Assembly (NCBI GenBank): GCA_937969395.1 | Contig: CALBVI010000258.1 | Coordinates: 1 to 9,029, forward strand | From: an uncultured Spongiibacteraceae bacterium | GTDB taxonomy: Bacteria > Pseudomonadota > Gammaproteobacteria > Pseudomonadales > Dasaniaceae | Length of the DNA: 9,029 bases | Direction: 5' to 3' | Part shown: positions 1 to 6,728 of the stretch, one piece after another | How the letters are laid out: every line of letters starts with the position of its first letter | How positions within the stretch are numbered: the first letter of the stretch is position 1 | Translations under genes and position numbers: made by a program | Notes under the pieces: model-generated | What the model saw: the letters and a program-made list of their open reading frames with translations, nothing else | Told to the model about the DNA's origin: nothing | The model's database searches: none

Positions 1-94
1 CGCCCATATTACGTAGTCGCTTGGTACCAAATAACATGACTACAATGGCAAGAATAATCAGTAATTGCCAAATGCTAACTCCACCTAAACCCAT
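1..94 (-). CDS. tatA: Sec-independent (Tat) translocase subunit TatA, N-terminal part
   Basis: This is the first 31 codons of TatA, cut off by the window edge. TatA is the small membrane protein that multimerises to form the translocation element of the twin-arginine pathway, which exports folded proteins. The translation shows a short periplasmic N-terminus, one transmembrane helix (about residues 8-22, [13 protein letters not shown]), then the family's FGTKRLR hinge at residues 22-28 leading into the amphipathic helix. The ATG is preceded by TTGGAGAAACGTC, a good ribosome binding site. It lies 65 bp downstream of hisE on the same strand, the order seen in Pseudomonas (hisI-hisE-tatA-tatB-tatC), so tatB and tatC are expected beyond the edge. 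The paralogue TatE is possible, but the context favours TatA. Confidence 0.93.
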   Translation of the reverse strand, partial: MGLGGVSIWQLLIILAIVVMLFGTKRLRNMG

Positions 95-159
95 GACGTT
101 TCTCCAATGTATTTTGTTGTGTTTAAATTATCGAAAATAACTATTTAACTATTGTTCAG

Positions 160-492
160 CTATTTTTTACGTGATGCTTTTTCTTCTAGACCAGAAAGGT
201 CAAAGCGTCTAGCAAGTTCCGATAAGACTGCACTGCTGTCTTCACCTAAATGTGAAAGCATGACCAAAGAATGAAACCATAAGTCAGCAGTTTCATAGAT
301 AACGTTACTGTTATCACCGCTGTGCTCAGCATCCTTGGCGGCAATAATTGTTTCGTTGGCTTCTTCACCAACTTTCTCTAAAATTTTATTGAGACCTTTG
401 TGATGCAGGCTGGCGACATAAGACGAATCTGAATCAGCATTGCCTTTTCGATCAGCTAAAACTTGGCTTAATTGTTTGAGTGTGTCGTTCAT
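160..492 (-). CDS. hisE: Phosphoribosyl-ATP pyrophosphatase HisE
   Basis: HisE hydrolyses phosphoribosyl-ATP to phosphoribosyl-AMP and pyrophosphate, the second step of histidine synthesis, in the cytosol. The 110-residue length is normal for the stand-alone enzyme. It is an all-alpha MazG-like nucleotide pyrophosphohydrolase: the metal-binding signature [10 protein letters not shown] is at residues 40-49 (acidic residues E43, E44, E47), and the second acidic pair in ETADLW is at 66-71 (E67, D70). The C-terminus ends in a basic SRKK tail. The start codon lies only 3 bp beyond the hisI stop, so the two are almost certainly co-transcribed and possibly translationally coupled. In enterobacteria the two activities are fused as HisIE. 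Here they are separate, as in pseudomonads. Confidence 0.96.
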   Translation of the reverse strand: MNDTLKQLSQVLADRKGNADSDSSYVASLHHKGLNKILEKVGEEANETIIAAKDAEHSGDNSNVIYETADLWFHSLVMLSHLGEDSSAVLSELARRFDLSGLEEKASRKK

Positions 493-495
493 TGA

Positions 496-903
496 TTAAT
501 TACTTTTCTGATATATGTCGGTAGGGTCTTTAATAACAGGTTCTACTGTTTGCCAGCTGCCGTTTTCAAGTTTCCGATAAAAACAACTTGTTCTGCCGGT
601 GTGACAGGCGATATTGCCAAGCTGCTCTACTTTTAAAATAATCACATCTTCGTCGCAATCGAGACGAATTTCTTTAATTTGTTGTACGTGGCCAGATTCT
701 TCACCTTTGCGCCATAATTTTTTGCGCGAGCGAGACCAGTAAATTGCACGTTGTTCAGTGACGGTTAAGCCTAGGGCTTCACGGTTCATCCAGGCGACCA
801 TTAACACTTGGTCGGTGAGGTGATCTTGAGCAATTGCGGGCACTAGACCGTCGCTGTTCCAGCGTACTTGGTCGAGAAAAGTATCCGAGGTGTTGCTGCT
901 CAT
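496..903 (-). CDS. hisI: Phosphoribosyl-AMP cyclohydrolase HisI
   Basis: HisI opens the adenine ring of phosphoribosyl-AMP, giving the ProFAR (5'-phosphoribosyl-formimino-AICAR-P) intermediate: the third step of histidine synthesis. At 135 residues it is a typical monofunctional enzyme that works as a dimer with Zn and Mg. Visible family motifs are MVAWMN (35-40), [18 protein letters not shown] (55-72), the metal-binding DCDED (82-86, with C83 and acidic D82, D84, D86) and [10 protein letters not shown] (99-108), whose C100 and C107 complete the zinc site with C83. The ATG has AGGA seven bases upstream. A 116-bp gap separates it from ubiB and may hold a promoter, since CATAAT occurs on the minus strand there, but I see no convincing -35 box. 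Read-through from the ubi genes is equally possible. Confidence 0.97.
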   Translation of the reverse strand: MSSNTSDTFLDQVRWNSDGLVPAIAQDHLTDQVLMVAWMNREALGLTVTEQRAIYWSRSRKKLWRKGEESGHVQQIKEIRLDCDEDVIILKVEQLGNIACHTGRTSCFYRKLENGSWQTVEPVIKDPTDIYQKSN

Positions 904-1019
904 GTGGTGTTCCTGCTAACTGATTTAGTACTGAATAATTAGTGCCGATTAATAAGTATTCGCCTGCTGGCTGTTAACGGCCGACATTATGGCATACCCA
1001 TCTGTTTGATTGTATTAAG

Positions 1020-2651
1020 TTAGCGCCGTAGCCAGATAGCACATGCGCTGATGCCTAATAACCAGCTCAATGGCGATAGTTGTAACAGTTGTTGCTGTAA
1101 TACCGCGCTGGATGAAATTATAGCAGTGACTAATAGCAATAAACTGAGACTGACTATGGTTTTTTGTCGATGGCGCTGTTTAAGTTGGCGCTGTAGCTGC
1201 CGAATTTGCTGTTGTTGCAGATCAAAGTGCTGGTTTTGCTGTTTATTATTGCTGGCGGCCTGAGCCAATGTTTCAGGCAGCGTAGGTAGTTGCTCTAGTA
1301 ATGCTGGCAGATGTTTACTGGCGCGTTGATAGATGCCTTTGGGTGAGTAGCGCTGTTTAAGCCAATTTTCTAGATATGGTTTGGCGGTGTTCCATAAATC
1401 CAGTTGCGGATAGAGCTGACGGCCAAGCCCTTCAATATTGAGTAGCGTCTTTTGCAGTAGTACGAGGGATGGCTGTACTTCCATATCGAAACGCCTAGCG
1501 GTTTGAAAGAGATAAATCAGCACTTGTCCGAAAGAAATTTCGCCCAACGGTTTCTCAAAAATAGGTTCGCAAACACTGCGGATAGCACTTTCAAAGTCAT
1601 TGATTTTGGTATGTGCAGGCACCCAGCCGGACTCTACGTGCAGTTCTGCGACTAGGCGGTAGTCACGTTGAAAGAATGCCAGTAGGTTGCGAGCTAAATA
1701 ATACTGATCTGCTTCGTTTAAGCTGCCGATAATGGCGCAGTCGATGCCAATATACTGCGGTGATTCCGGGTTTTGGCGAGATACAAAGACATTGCCGGGG
1801 TGCATATCGGCATGAAAGAAGCTGTCTCTAAATACTTGCGTGAAGAAAATTTCTACACCTCTTTCTGCCAGTAATTTCATGTTGGTTTTTTGTGCCGCCA
1901 GTGCGTCCATGTCGGTAACAGGAATACCGTCGATACGCTCCATGGTGAATACATTGCGACAGCTGTAATCCCAGTAAACTTTAGGTACATACAGCAAGTC
2001 CGAATTTTCAAAGTTACGACGCAGCTGCGACGTATTAGCGGCTTCACGCTTTAGATCTAATTCGTCGAGTATGGTGTGTTGGTAGTCTTCAACAACTTCA
2101 ACAGGGCGTAGGCGTGGGCCGTCAGGCAGGTATTTCTGTATTAAGCTGGCAATGAAAAACAGCAGTTTGATATCTTGTTTGATAACTTTTTCAATGGTGG
2201 GACGTACCACTTTAACAACAACACTTTCGCCACTGTGAAGCGTTGCCGCATGAACTTGTGCGATAGAGGCGGAAGCCATTGGTGTTGCGCTGAATTCGGC
2301 AAACACTTGCTCAACAGGTTGCCCTAACGCCTCTTCAATAATGGCGATAGCTTGCTGTTCGGCAAAAGGGGGTACTTGGTCTTGTAGTTTGACGAGTTCA
2401 TCAATCATATCGTCAGGGACTAAATCACGCCGGGTTGATAGCAGTTGTCCAAATTTGATGAAAATAGGGCCGAGCTCTTCGAGAAATAAACGGAGTCGCT
2501 CGCCGCGATTGAGTTTAGATATCGGACGCAGTCGACAAGGCATTAGTAACAACTGGGCGCCCAATGGTAGCTGCTTGGTATCGAGTAAGGTATCGAGGCG
2601 GTAGCGCAGTGCAATGCGAGCGATTTTGCTAAGACGTTGAATGCGTGACAC
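1020..2651 (-). CDS. ubiB: UbiB, atypical kinase/ATPase for ubiquinone biosynthesis
   Basis: UbiB belongs to the ADCK/ABC1 kinase-like family. It acts as an ATPase supporting the aerobic ubiquinone hydroxylation and methylation pathway at the inner membrane. The 543-residue protein shows the family hallmarks in order: KFGQ (66-69, the KxGQ motif that occludes the substrate site), the Ala-rich nucleotide loop [10 protein letters not shown] (126-135), the ATP-anchoring lysine K147, DELD (196-199), the catalytic-loop motif HADMHPGN (280-287) and the metal-binding D304. The region 467-497 is Gln-rich and probably helical. The last 45 residues contain two hydrophobic membrane helices (about 498-516 and 525-541), as expected for membrane anchoring. 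Translation starts at GTG with AAGGA five bases upstream, 31 bp after ubiJ. An oddity is DCA at 304-306, where E. coli UbiB has DCG. Confidence 0.97.
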   Translation of the reverse strand: MSRIQRLSKIARIALRYRLDTLLDTKQLPLGAQLLLMPCRLRPISKLNRGERLRLFLEELGPIFIKFGQLLSTRRDLVPDDMIDELVKLQDQVPPFAEQQAIAIIEEALGQPVEQVFAEFSATPMASASIAQVHAATLHSGESVVVKVVRPTIEKVIKQDIKLLFFIASLIQKYLPDGPRLRPVEVVEDYQHTILDELDLKREAANTSQLRRNFENSDLLYVPKVYWDYSCRNVFTMERIDGIPVTDMDALAAQKTNMKLLAERGVEIFFTQVFRDSFFHADMHPGNVFVSRQNPESPQYIGIDCAIIGSLNEADQYYLARNLLAFFQRDYRLVAELHVESGWVPAHTKINDFESAIRSVCEPIFEKPLGEISFGQVLIYLFQTARRFDMEVQPSLVLLQKTLLNIEGLGRQLYPQLDLWNTAKPYLENWLKQRYSPKGIYQRASKHLPALLEQLPTLPETLAQAASNNKQQNQHFDLQQQQIRQLQRQLKQRHRQKTIVSLSLLLLVTAIISSSAVLQQQLLQLSPLSWLLGISACAIWLRR

Positions 2652-2682
2652 TTAAATCCTTAAGGTTTTATAGCTAACGGTA

Positions 2683-3342
2683 TTATTTATCGGGGTGGTG
2701 ATTATTACTATTACGTTGTTGGCGTAATTTGTTAATTCTAGCTTCTAGGCGCTCGGCGCGCATCGCTACTTGGTCAACTTCATTAAAGAACTTTTCAGTT
2801 TGCCAGCGTGGTGGAAATAGCCCGCTCTCTTCCTGTAAGTAATCTTCAACTTGCCGCTTGAGTCCTTTAATCGCCTGCTGGCCAAAGCTGAAACCCTTGC
2901 GTAAGCCGTTACCCATTTGGTGACCGATAACATCACCAAAAATGTTGGCTAGCGGGGCCTCCCAGTCTATATCTAACTGCTTCGCAATGGATTGCAAAGT
3001 CATCAGTGCGTTGCTATCGCCTTCTAGTATGACATTGCCATTAATTAGCGCGCTAGCGGGGTCATTAGCGGTAGCTAGCTCACTAAATGCCTGCCAACTG
3101 CCGCTTAATGTAGTATCCGCTGATTGCTGCCATGCACCAAAGAGATTGATTTCGCCTTCGCAGGGCATGATGTAGAGGTCTAGTTTGGGAGAGGTGCATC
3201 GCAATAGAAATATGTGGTCTTCTAATTGTTCAAGCCGTTGTTGGGTCGCAGGGTCAAGCTTTAGGGCTTGGTTGATCGCAAGTTCCAACCCTGCAATGGC
3301 GGCAGTATGAAATGTTGGGCTGATGAGAGAGTCTGGTGTCAT
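2683..3342 (-). CDS. ubiJ: UbiJ, SCP2-domain accessory factor of ubiquinone biosynthesis
   Basis: UbiJ is a lipid-binding accessory protein of the Ubi complex that, with UbiK, helps the late steps of ubiquinone synthesis. The identification rests on length, structure and position between ubiE and ubiB. The N-terminal half (about 11-125) is a divergent SCP2-like domain with the expected motif pattern around residues 75-110 (GSWQAFSELA, then GNVILEGD). A conserved-looking segment around 134-165 follows, and a C-terminal charged coiled coil (about 186-210, VDQVAMRAERLEARINKLRQQR) is the part that pairs with UbiK in the family. I chose the ATG at 3342 (219 residues) over an upstream in-frame TTG at 3423 (246 residues), because the extra 27 residues would overlap ubiE and do not look like the family N-terminus. 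The ribosome binding site at the ATG is weak. Confidence 0.88.
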   Translation of the reverse strand: MTPDSLISPTFHTAAIAGLELAINQALKLDPATQQRLEQLEDHIFLLRCTSPKLDLYIMPCEGEINLFGAWQQSADTTLSGSWQAFSELATANDPASALINGNVILEGDSNALMTLQSIAKQLDIDWEAPLANIFGDVIGHQMGNGLRKGFSFGQQAIKGLKRQVEDYLQEESGLFPPRWQTEKFFNEVDQVAMRAERLEARINKLRQQRNSNNHHPDK

Positions 3343-3391
3343 GCTCAGCTTGGCTCTGCTAGAAAAGTGGTTGAAGGGTTGCTGTTGTGTA

Positions 3392-4186
3392 CTAAGGCTT
3401 AATGCCTTTGTGAACGGCAACAATACCGCCAGTCATATTGTGATATTCGCAACAGGCAAAGCCCGCATCTACCATCATGTCTTTGAGGGTTTCTTGATCG
3501 GGGTGCATGCGAATGCTTTCGGCCAGATAGCGGTAGCTTTCAGCGTCGTTGGTAATTAGTTTGCCCATAAGTGGCAGCAGCTTAAATGAGTATGTGTCGT
3601 AAGCCTGATTGAGTAATTCATTGCGAGGTTTAGAAAATTCTAATACCAGCAAACGGCCACCAGGTTTTAGTACCCGCAGCATCGAGCGAATGGCCTTATC
3701 TTTATCGGTGACGTTGCGTAGACCAAAGGCGATGGTGATGCAGTCAAAGCTATTATCAGGAAATGGCAGGCTTTCAGCATTAGCTTGTGTGTATTCGATG
3801 TTATTAACGATACCGAGGTCGGTTAGCTTGTCGCGACCAACACGCAGCATCGATTCGTTGATATCGGCTAGTACAACACGGCCTTCTGGGCCGACGAGTT
3901 TGCTGAACTTAGCGGCTAGATCACCAGTGCCGCCAGCAATGTCGAGCACAGCGTTACCTTTGCGGACGCCTGACAACTCAATGGTAAAGCGTTTCCACAG
4001 GCGATGAACGCCCATCGACATAAGGTCGTTCATTACATCATATTTTGCGGCAACAGAATGAAATACACCGGCGACTAAACCAGCCTTATCTTCGCTAGCA
4101 ACGGTTTTATAACCGAAGTGGGTATCATTTGATGAGGCATCGCCTGAAGTACTGTTCGAGGTGTCTGGGCCGGTAGATTGAGGCAT
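3392..4186 (-). CDS. ubiE: UbiE, C-methyltransferase of ubiquinone/menaquinone synthesis
   Basis: UbiE is the SAM-dependent methyltransferase that C-methylates the demethoxy-benzoquinol ring in ubiquinone synthesis, and demethylmenaquinol where menaquinone is made. The 264 residues form a class I Rossmann methyltransferase: the SAM loop [10 protein letters not shown] is at 81-90, acidic D108 in motif II, the UbiE signature [20 protein letters not shown] at 135-154 with GLRNV (155-159), and [17 protein letters not shown] at 218-234. About 22 Ser/Thr/Asp-rich residues precede the conserved GYKTV segment (25-29), a length commonly seen in the family. It is the first gene of the minus-strand ubi cluster, with a plausible promoter upstream. 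The region before its ATG holds no strong ribosome binding site. Confidence 0.97.
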   Translation of the reverse strand: MPQSTGPDTSNSTSGDASSNDTHFGYKTVASEDKAGLVAGVFHSVAAKYDVMNDLMSMGVHRLWKRFTIELSGVRKGNAVLDIAGGTGDLAAKFSKLVGPEGRVVLADINESMLRVGRDKLTDLGIVNNIEYTQANAESLPFPDNSFDCITIAFGLRNVTDKDKAIRSMLRVLKPGGRLLVLEFSKPRNELLNQAYDTYSFKLLPLMGKLITNDAESYRYLAESIRMHPDQETLKDMMVDAGFACCEYHNMTGGIVAVHKGIKP

Positions 4187-4222
4187 AGCAAGGTCTATTT
4201 ATAAAAATGGCTGAAGAGCGCT

Positions 4223-4251
4223 ATTGTAGCGATTCTTAACCGAAAAGCCAT
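4223..4251 (-). promoter_or_regulatory. Putative sigma-70 promoter of the ubiE-ubiJ-ubiB genes
   Basis: Read on the minus strand, TACAAT (4223-4228, five of six consensus bases) lies 17 bp from ATGGCT (4246-4251, three of six). This places a transcription start near 4216 and a leader of about 30 bases before the ubiE ATG. The -35 box is weak and coincides with one arm of a small hairpin, so the call rests mainly on the -10 and the spacing. Confidence 0.45.
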
Positions 4252-4262
4252 TGATGATGGCT
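4246..4262 (-). terminator. Small stem-loop after the 191-residue gene, weak terminator candidate
   Basis: AGCCAT and ATGGCT pair perfectly (6 bp) around a 5-base loop. On the minus strand the stem is followed by a short T run (ATGGCTTTTC). It lies 60 bp past the stop of the unrecognised gene at 4322-4897 and overlaps the putative ubiE -35. The stem is short and only about four T residues follow, so termination would be weak. Confidence 0.3.
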
Positions 4263-4321
4263 GATTGCAGTTTTGAAATTGATTAGTTTTAGCGGGGTGG
4301 GGGAGTGTCTCTAAAGTTGAT

Positions 4322-4897
4322 TTATTTATTGATGGACCAGTGGGTGTCCATTTTTTTGTTAATCGTGCTGCTGATATCTTTGATTTGAAAGCTAGAAAGG
4401 TTTTCTAGCTTTCGGGAATCGAGGCGATGCAAGTGTAAAATCGGCGCGCGGTTCGGCAATTCACGTAAGTCTTTATTAGTGATTACCGGTAAAAACGGGT
4501 TGTTTTCGGGCATGTTTTTTGAAATTCGGCTAATGCCTGCGGCTAAGGGCATAGTATTGAACTTGCCCGTTTTCCGACTGCGTTGCATTAAGTAAAGCCC
4601 ATCCGGTTTGTTAACAGCTTCTCCCGGTATGATAAAAAGGCCTGTGCCGATTACTGCGTTGCGTCTGATGGATTGAAAAGTATCATGAGCTGCATAGGGA
4701 TTGGGTATAACAACAAGGTTGCCGGCTTGCTGGCTTAACTTGGCGATGCTGTAGTTGGCGTAAAGCTGAGATACGGCACTGGAAAAAACGCAAAGTGATT
4801 GCTCGAACAAGCACAAAAACGAAGCCGCTTTCTCTTTATGAGTAATATTATCTAAGCTCCAAACTAAATCGGGAGCTGGAGCGTCATCGTCTGCCAT
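4322..4897 (-). CDS. Hypothetical protein, 191 residues, family not recognised
   Basis: I do not recognise this protein. It begins with an acidic stretch (ADDDAPAPD, 2-10) and has no signal peptide. A moderately hydrophobic, cysteine-containing helix (about 24-46) is probably too polar to be a clear membrane span. A middle part is rich in beta-like segments (60-66 NLVVIPN; 82-91 VIGTGLFIIP; 98-104). The C-terminus is basic and Lys/Asn-rich, ending in KKMDTHWSINK. The ATG is preceded by AAAGAGACTT, an acceptable ribosome binding site. It sits alone on the minus strand between ubiE and the divergent TetR gene, 135 bp from ubiE. Coding status is supported by its length, its ribosome binding site and the absence of a competing reading frame. 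Its location next to the repressor's promoter leaves open whether the TetR protein also affects it. Confidence 0.6.
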   Translation of the reverse strand: MADDDAPAPDLVWSLDNITHKEKAASFLCLFEQSLCVFSSAVSQLYANYSIAKLSQQAGNLVVIPNPYAAHDTFQSIRRNAVIGTGLFIIPGEAVNKPDGLYLMQRSRKTGKFNTMPLAAGISRISKNMPENNPFLPVITNKDLRELPNRAPILHLHRLDSRKLENLSSFQIKDISSTINKKMDTHWSINK

Positions 4898-4946
4898 AAG
4901 TCTCTTTATAAGAAAGGAGTTGTTTATTACTTCCTACAATATAGAC

Positions 4947-4956
4947 GTTAATTAAC
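4947..4956. repeat. 10-bp perfect palindrome upstream of the 191-residue gene
   Basis: GTTAATTAAC is self-complementary and lies about 50 bp before the ATG of the minus-strand unrecognised gene, next to a minus-strand TATATT (a possible -10). It could be a binding site, but AT-rich 10-mers of this kind also occur by chance. The rest of 4898-5148 holds no gene or RNA that I can support. Confidence 0.2.
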
Positions 4957-5148
4957 ATTTATTCTAACGAAGGTTTTGTTTTTAAAGAATAAATAGTTAC
5001 TTATCCCTCAGTCGACAGCCCTTCAGTGATGACGTTTTTTAAGGTGGAGGCGAGCATAGGTTGACGTAGTCCAGCCGAAATACTCGTTTAGCTGGGGTGT
5101 TTTCTACTGTAGATAAAAGCATTCGGAGTCTCTCGGTAGAATAAAGAG

Positions 5149-5177
5149 TTGACATGTGAACCGATCGGTCCTAAATT
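5149..5177 (+). promoter_or_regulatory. Promoter of the TetR-family gene
   Basis: A consensus TTGACA (5149-5154) is followed after 17 bp by TAAATT (5172-5177, four of six consensus bases). The predicted transcription start falls at or within a base or two of the ATG at 5184, which would make the mRNA leaderless. The spacer contains the dyad ACCGATCGGT, so a repressor bound there would block RNA polymerase. Confidence 0.6.
5157..5172. promoter_or_regulatory. Putative TetR-family operator 1 (autoregulatory)
   Basis: TGAACCGATCGGTCCT contains a perfect 10-bp palindrome, ACCGATCGGT (5160-5169), between the -35 and -10 boxes of the repressor's own promoter. A related dyad occurs upstream of the dehydrogenase (5786-5801); 10 of 16 positions match, including the block GGTCC. 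The position fits autorepression, common in the TetR family. Confidence 0.6.
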
Positions 5178-5183
5178 GCCCCG

Positions 5184-5768
5184 ATGAATATTGGAAGACC
5201 TATACAATTTGATCCTGACGTTGCTGTGGCCAAAGCTATAGATGTATTTTGGGCTAATGGCTACGACGCCACTTCTACTGCGAGTCTGATGGAGGCTATG
5301 AGTCTTTCTAAGAGTAGCTTGTATCAAACGTTCGGTTCTAAACATGAGTTGTTTATGCGCTGCTTGAATGATTACAGTAGCCAGAATCATGCGTATTTAC
5401 GACGTGAGTTAGCCGAAGCAAAATCTGCTAAAGGTTTTTTAATCGATTTTTTTCGCAATGCTATAAGCGGTAATAGAAAAGACAATATGCGCGGTTGCTT
5501 GCTTGTGAATACCGCCTGTGAATTTGGGATTAGTAATAAGTCCACCGCTGACTTTATAAAGACTGAAGTAAGCCGAATGGCTGATTTATTTCAGGACGTT
5601 ATAGAGCAGGCTCAAGCCGATGGCGAAATTGCTGCTGATAAAAACGCCAAGCATCTCGCTGATAGCTTGATGGTTAGTCTTTATGGTATCCGGGTTTTGG
5701 GAAAATTAAATCCTGATATGACAGAAATGGGGTCGTTGATGAATCAACTTATTCTTCAGCTCGAATAA
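5184..5768 (+). CDS. TetR/AcrR-family transcriptional repressor
   Basis: This is a 194-residue one-component regulator of the usual family length. The N-terminal helix-turn-helix domain (about 4-57) has the typical pattern: GRPIQFDPDVAVAKAIDVFW (4-23), GYDATSTASLMEAMSLSKSS (26-45), then LYQTFGSKHELF (46-57). The ligand-binding part follows, with GCLLVNTACEFG (104-115), a segment typical of the subgroup that includes NemR/AcuR-like regulators; it carries C105 and C112. The ATG is the first possible start, because an in-frame TAA lies at 5172-5174 and the DNA-binding domain begins almost at once. There is no Shine-Dalgarno sequence. A dyad in its own promoter and a related one before the downstream dehydrogenase indicate that it represses both. 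The inducer is unknown. Confidence 0.93.
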   Translation: MNIGRPIQFDPDVAVAKAIDVFWANGYDATSTASLMEAMSLSKSSLYQTFGSKHELFMRCLNDYSSQNHAYLRRELAEAKSAKGFLIDFFRNAISGNRKDNMRGCLLVNTACEFGISNKSTADFIKTEVSRMADLFQDVIEQAQADGEIAADKNAKHLADSLMVSLYGIRVLGKLNPDMTEMGSLMNQLILQLE

Positions 5769-5785
5769 AAAATTTTACTTGTTTT

Positions 5786-5801
5786 TGGACTGACTGGTCC
5801 A
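5786..5801. promoter_or_regulatory. Putative TetR-family operator 2, upstream of the dehydrogenase
   Basis: TGGACTGACTGGTCCA has inverted arms TGGAC and GTCCA separated by six bases, the spacing typical of TetR-family operators. It lies 70 bp before the dehydrogenase ATG and 18 bp after the repressor stop. It resembles the dyad in the repressor promoter (TGAACCGATCGGTCCT). A candidate -10, AATAAT, follows at 5819-5824, so the dyad would cover its -35 region, although no good -35 is visible. Confidence 0.6.
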
Positions 5802-5832
5802 GAAGTGAATTGTACTGAAATAATTTAAAAGC

Positions 5833-5849
5833 TCAGCTTTGATAGCTGA
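5833..5849 (+). repeat. Hairpin in the leader of the dehydrogenase mRNA
   Basis: TCAGCT and AGCTGA pair perfectly (6 bp) around the loop TTGAT. The hairpin ends nine bases before the AAGGA ribosome binding site (5858-5862) of the dehydrogenase gene. It may stabilise the leader, or simply be fortuitous. There is no T run, so it is not a terminator. Confidence 0.3.
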
Positions 5850-5870
5850 TTACACAAAAGGAAATACAAT

Positions 5871-6596
5871 ATGAAAATTGAAAACAAAATCGCATTAGTC
5901 ACCGGAGCTAACCGGGGAATTGGTAAGGCGCTAGTAGAAAGCTTGCTGCAGCATGGTGCTGAAAAAGTATACGCTGCTGCCAGAAAGCTGGATTCATTAC
6001 CTGATTTTGGTGATGACCGAGTGGTTCCTGTGCAGTTGGATATTAATAATTCAGATGAAATTGTTCGTGTCGCCGCACAAATAACGGATGTTGATCTGCT
6101 GTTGAACAACGCTGGTGTTGCGGCATTTGTCAGTCTGGTTGATGGCCCTACTGATTTGATTGCGCGTGATATGCAGACAAATTACTTTGGCACGTTGAAC
6201 GTTATTCGAGCATTTATTCCCTCATTGGAAAAACGTCCCGGTAGTGCTATAGCTAATATCGCCAGCATAGCCGCTTTTGTTAATTTCCCCATGTTAGGTG
6301 GGTACAGTGCATCGAAGGCAGCTAATTTTTCGATGTCTCAAGGTTTGCGTATTGAGTTGGCGCCACGAGGCATTAGTGTTCACACCATCAACCCAGGCCC
6401 AATTGATACTGAAATGGCAAAAGACTTAGAAATGGATAAAACGACCCCTGCTCAAGCTGCTGCGAATATGCTTGCGGGTATTGAAGCCGGTGAGGCAGAT
6501 ATTTTCCCGGATGAGGGTGCGCAGGGCATGATCTCCGTTTGGAAAAATGATTATCGAGAGCTGGAGGCGATGGTAGCTCAGATGGCTGAAGGTTAG
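5871..6596 (+). CDS. Short-chain dehydrogenase/reductase (SDR), classical type
   Basis: This 241-residue NAD(P)-dependent oxidoreductase has all the classical SDR elements: the cofactor loop TGANRGIG (11-18), D57 in the adenine-contacting LDI segment, NNAG (79-82), and the catalytic tetrad N104, S132, Y145 and K149 (YSASK at 145-149), followed by NPGPIDT (174-180), where the loop contacts nicotinamide. An arginine-containing stretch after the second strand (AAARKL, 35-40) suggests NADP(H) preference, an inference. The ATG has AAGGA eight bases upstream. It lies 102 bp after the TetR gene, with a TetR-type operator between them, so it is probably the repressor's main target. Substrate cannot be told from sequence; a carbonyl or alcohol compound, possibly the inducer, is likely. 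No signal peptide, so cytosolic. Confidence 0.95.
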   Translation: MKIENKIALVTGANRGIGKALVESLLQHGAEKVYAAARKLDSLPDFGDDRVVPVQLDINNSDEIVRVAAQITDVDLLLNNAGVAAFVSLVDGPTDLIARDMQTNYFGTLNVIRAFIPSLEKRPGSAIANIASIAAFVNFPMLGGYSASKAANFSMSQGLRIELAPRGISVHTINPGPIDTEMAKDLEMDKTTPAQAAANMLAGIEAGEADIFPDEGAQGMISVWKNDYRELEAMVAQMAEG

Positions 6597-6632
6597 GGGG
6601 TTATAGCGGTCTTAACTTTTGTTGATTGATGC

Positions 6633-6661
6633 AGGTCCATGCTCTAAGCCAGCGTGGGCCT
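6633..6661. terminator. Stem-loop after the dehydrogenase gene
   Basis: AGGTCCATGC (6633-6642) pairs with GCGTGGGCCT (6652-6661), a 10-bp stem including two G-T pairs around a 9-base loop. It lies in the 132-bp gap between the converging dehydrogenase and P-like genes. No T run follows on either strand, so it is not a canonical intrinsic terminator. It may act as a 3'-end structure for the dehydrogenase mRNA. Confidence 0.35.
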
Positions 6662-6702
6662 AGTTATATCAAATAAGTTATTGAATAGAAGGGGGCGTTC
6701 GC

Positions 6703-6727
6703 TATCGCTTGTTTTTGCTAAGCGATA
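6703..6727. terminator. Stem-loop directly after the P-like gene
   Basis: TATCGCTT (6703-6710) and AAGCGATA (6720-6727) form a perfect 8-bp stem with a 9-base loop, one base past the stop codon of the minus-strand P-like gene. No T tract follows on either strand, so it is at most a 3'-end stabiliser or a non-canonical terminator between the two converging genes. Confidence 0.4.
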
Positions 6728-6728
6728 C

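Noticed and set aside
140..153. Direct repeat ACTATT-TA-ACTATT between hisE and tatA
   Set aside because: Two copies of an AT-rich 6-mer are expected by chance and do not coincide with a convincing promoter.
969..982. GGCTGTTAACGGCC, an imperfect dyad between ubiB and hisI
   Set aside because: The arms leave no proper loop beyond a 4-bp stem, no T run follows, and no promoter element aligns with it.
5071..5093. CCAGC/GCTGG inverted repeat upstream of the TetR gene, considered as a terminator or small RNA
   Set aside because: Only a 5-bp stem with a loop of about 15 bases, and no promoter in front of it.
5088..5390. 100-residue open frame on the minus strand opposite the start of the TetR gene
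   Set aside because: It lies antisense to the repressor's DNA-binding domain and promoter, its protein resembles nothing known, and the TetR frame is clearly the coding one.
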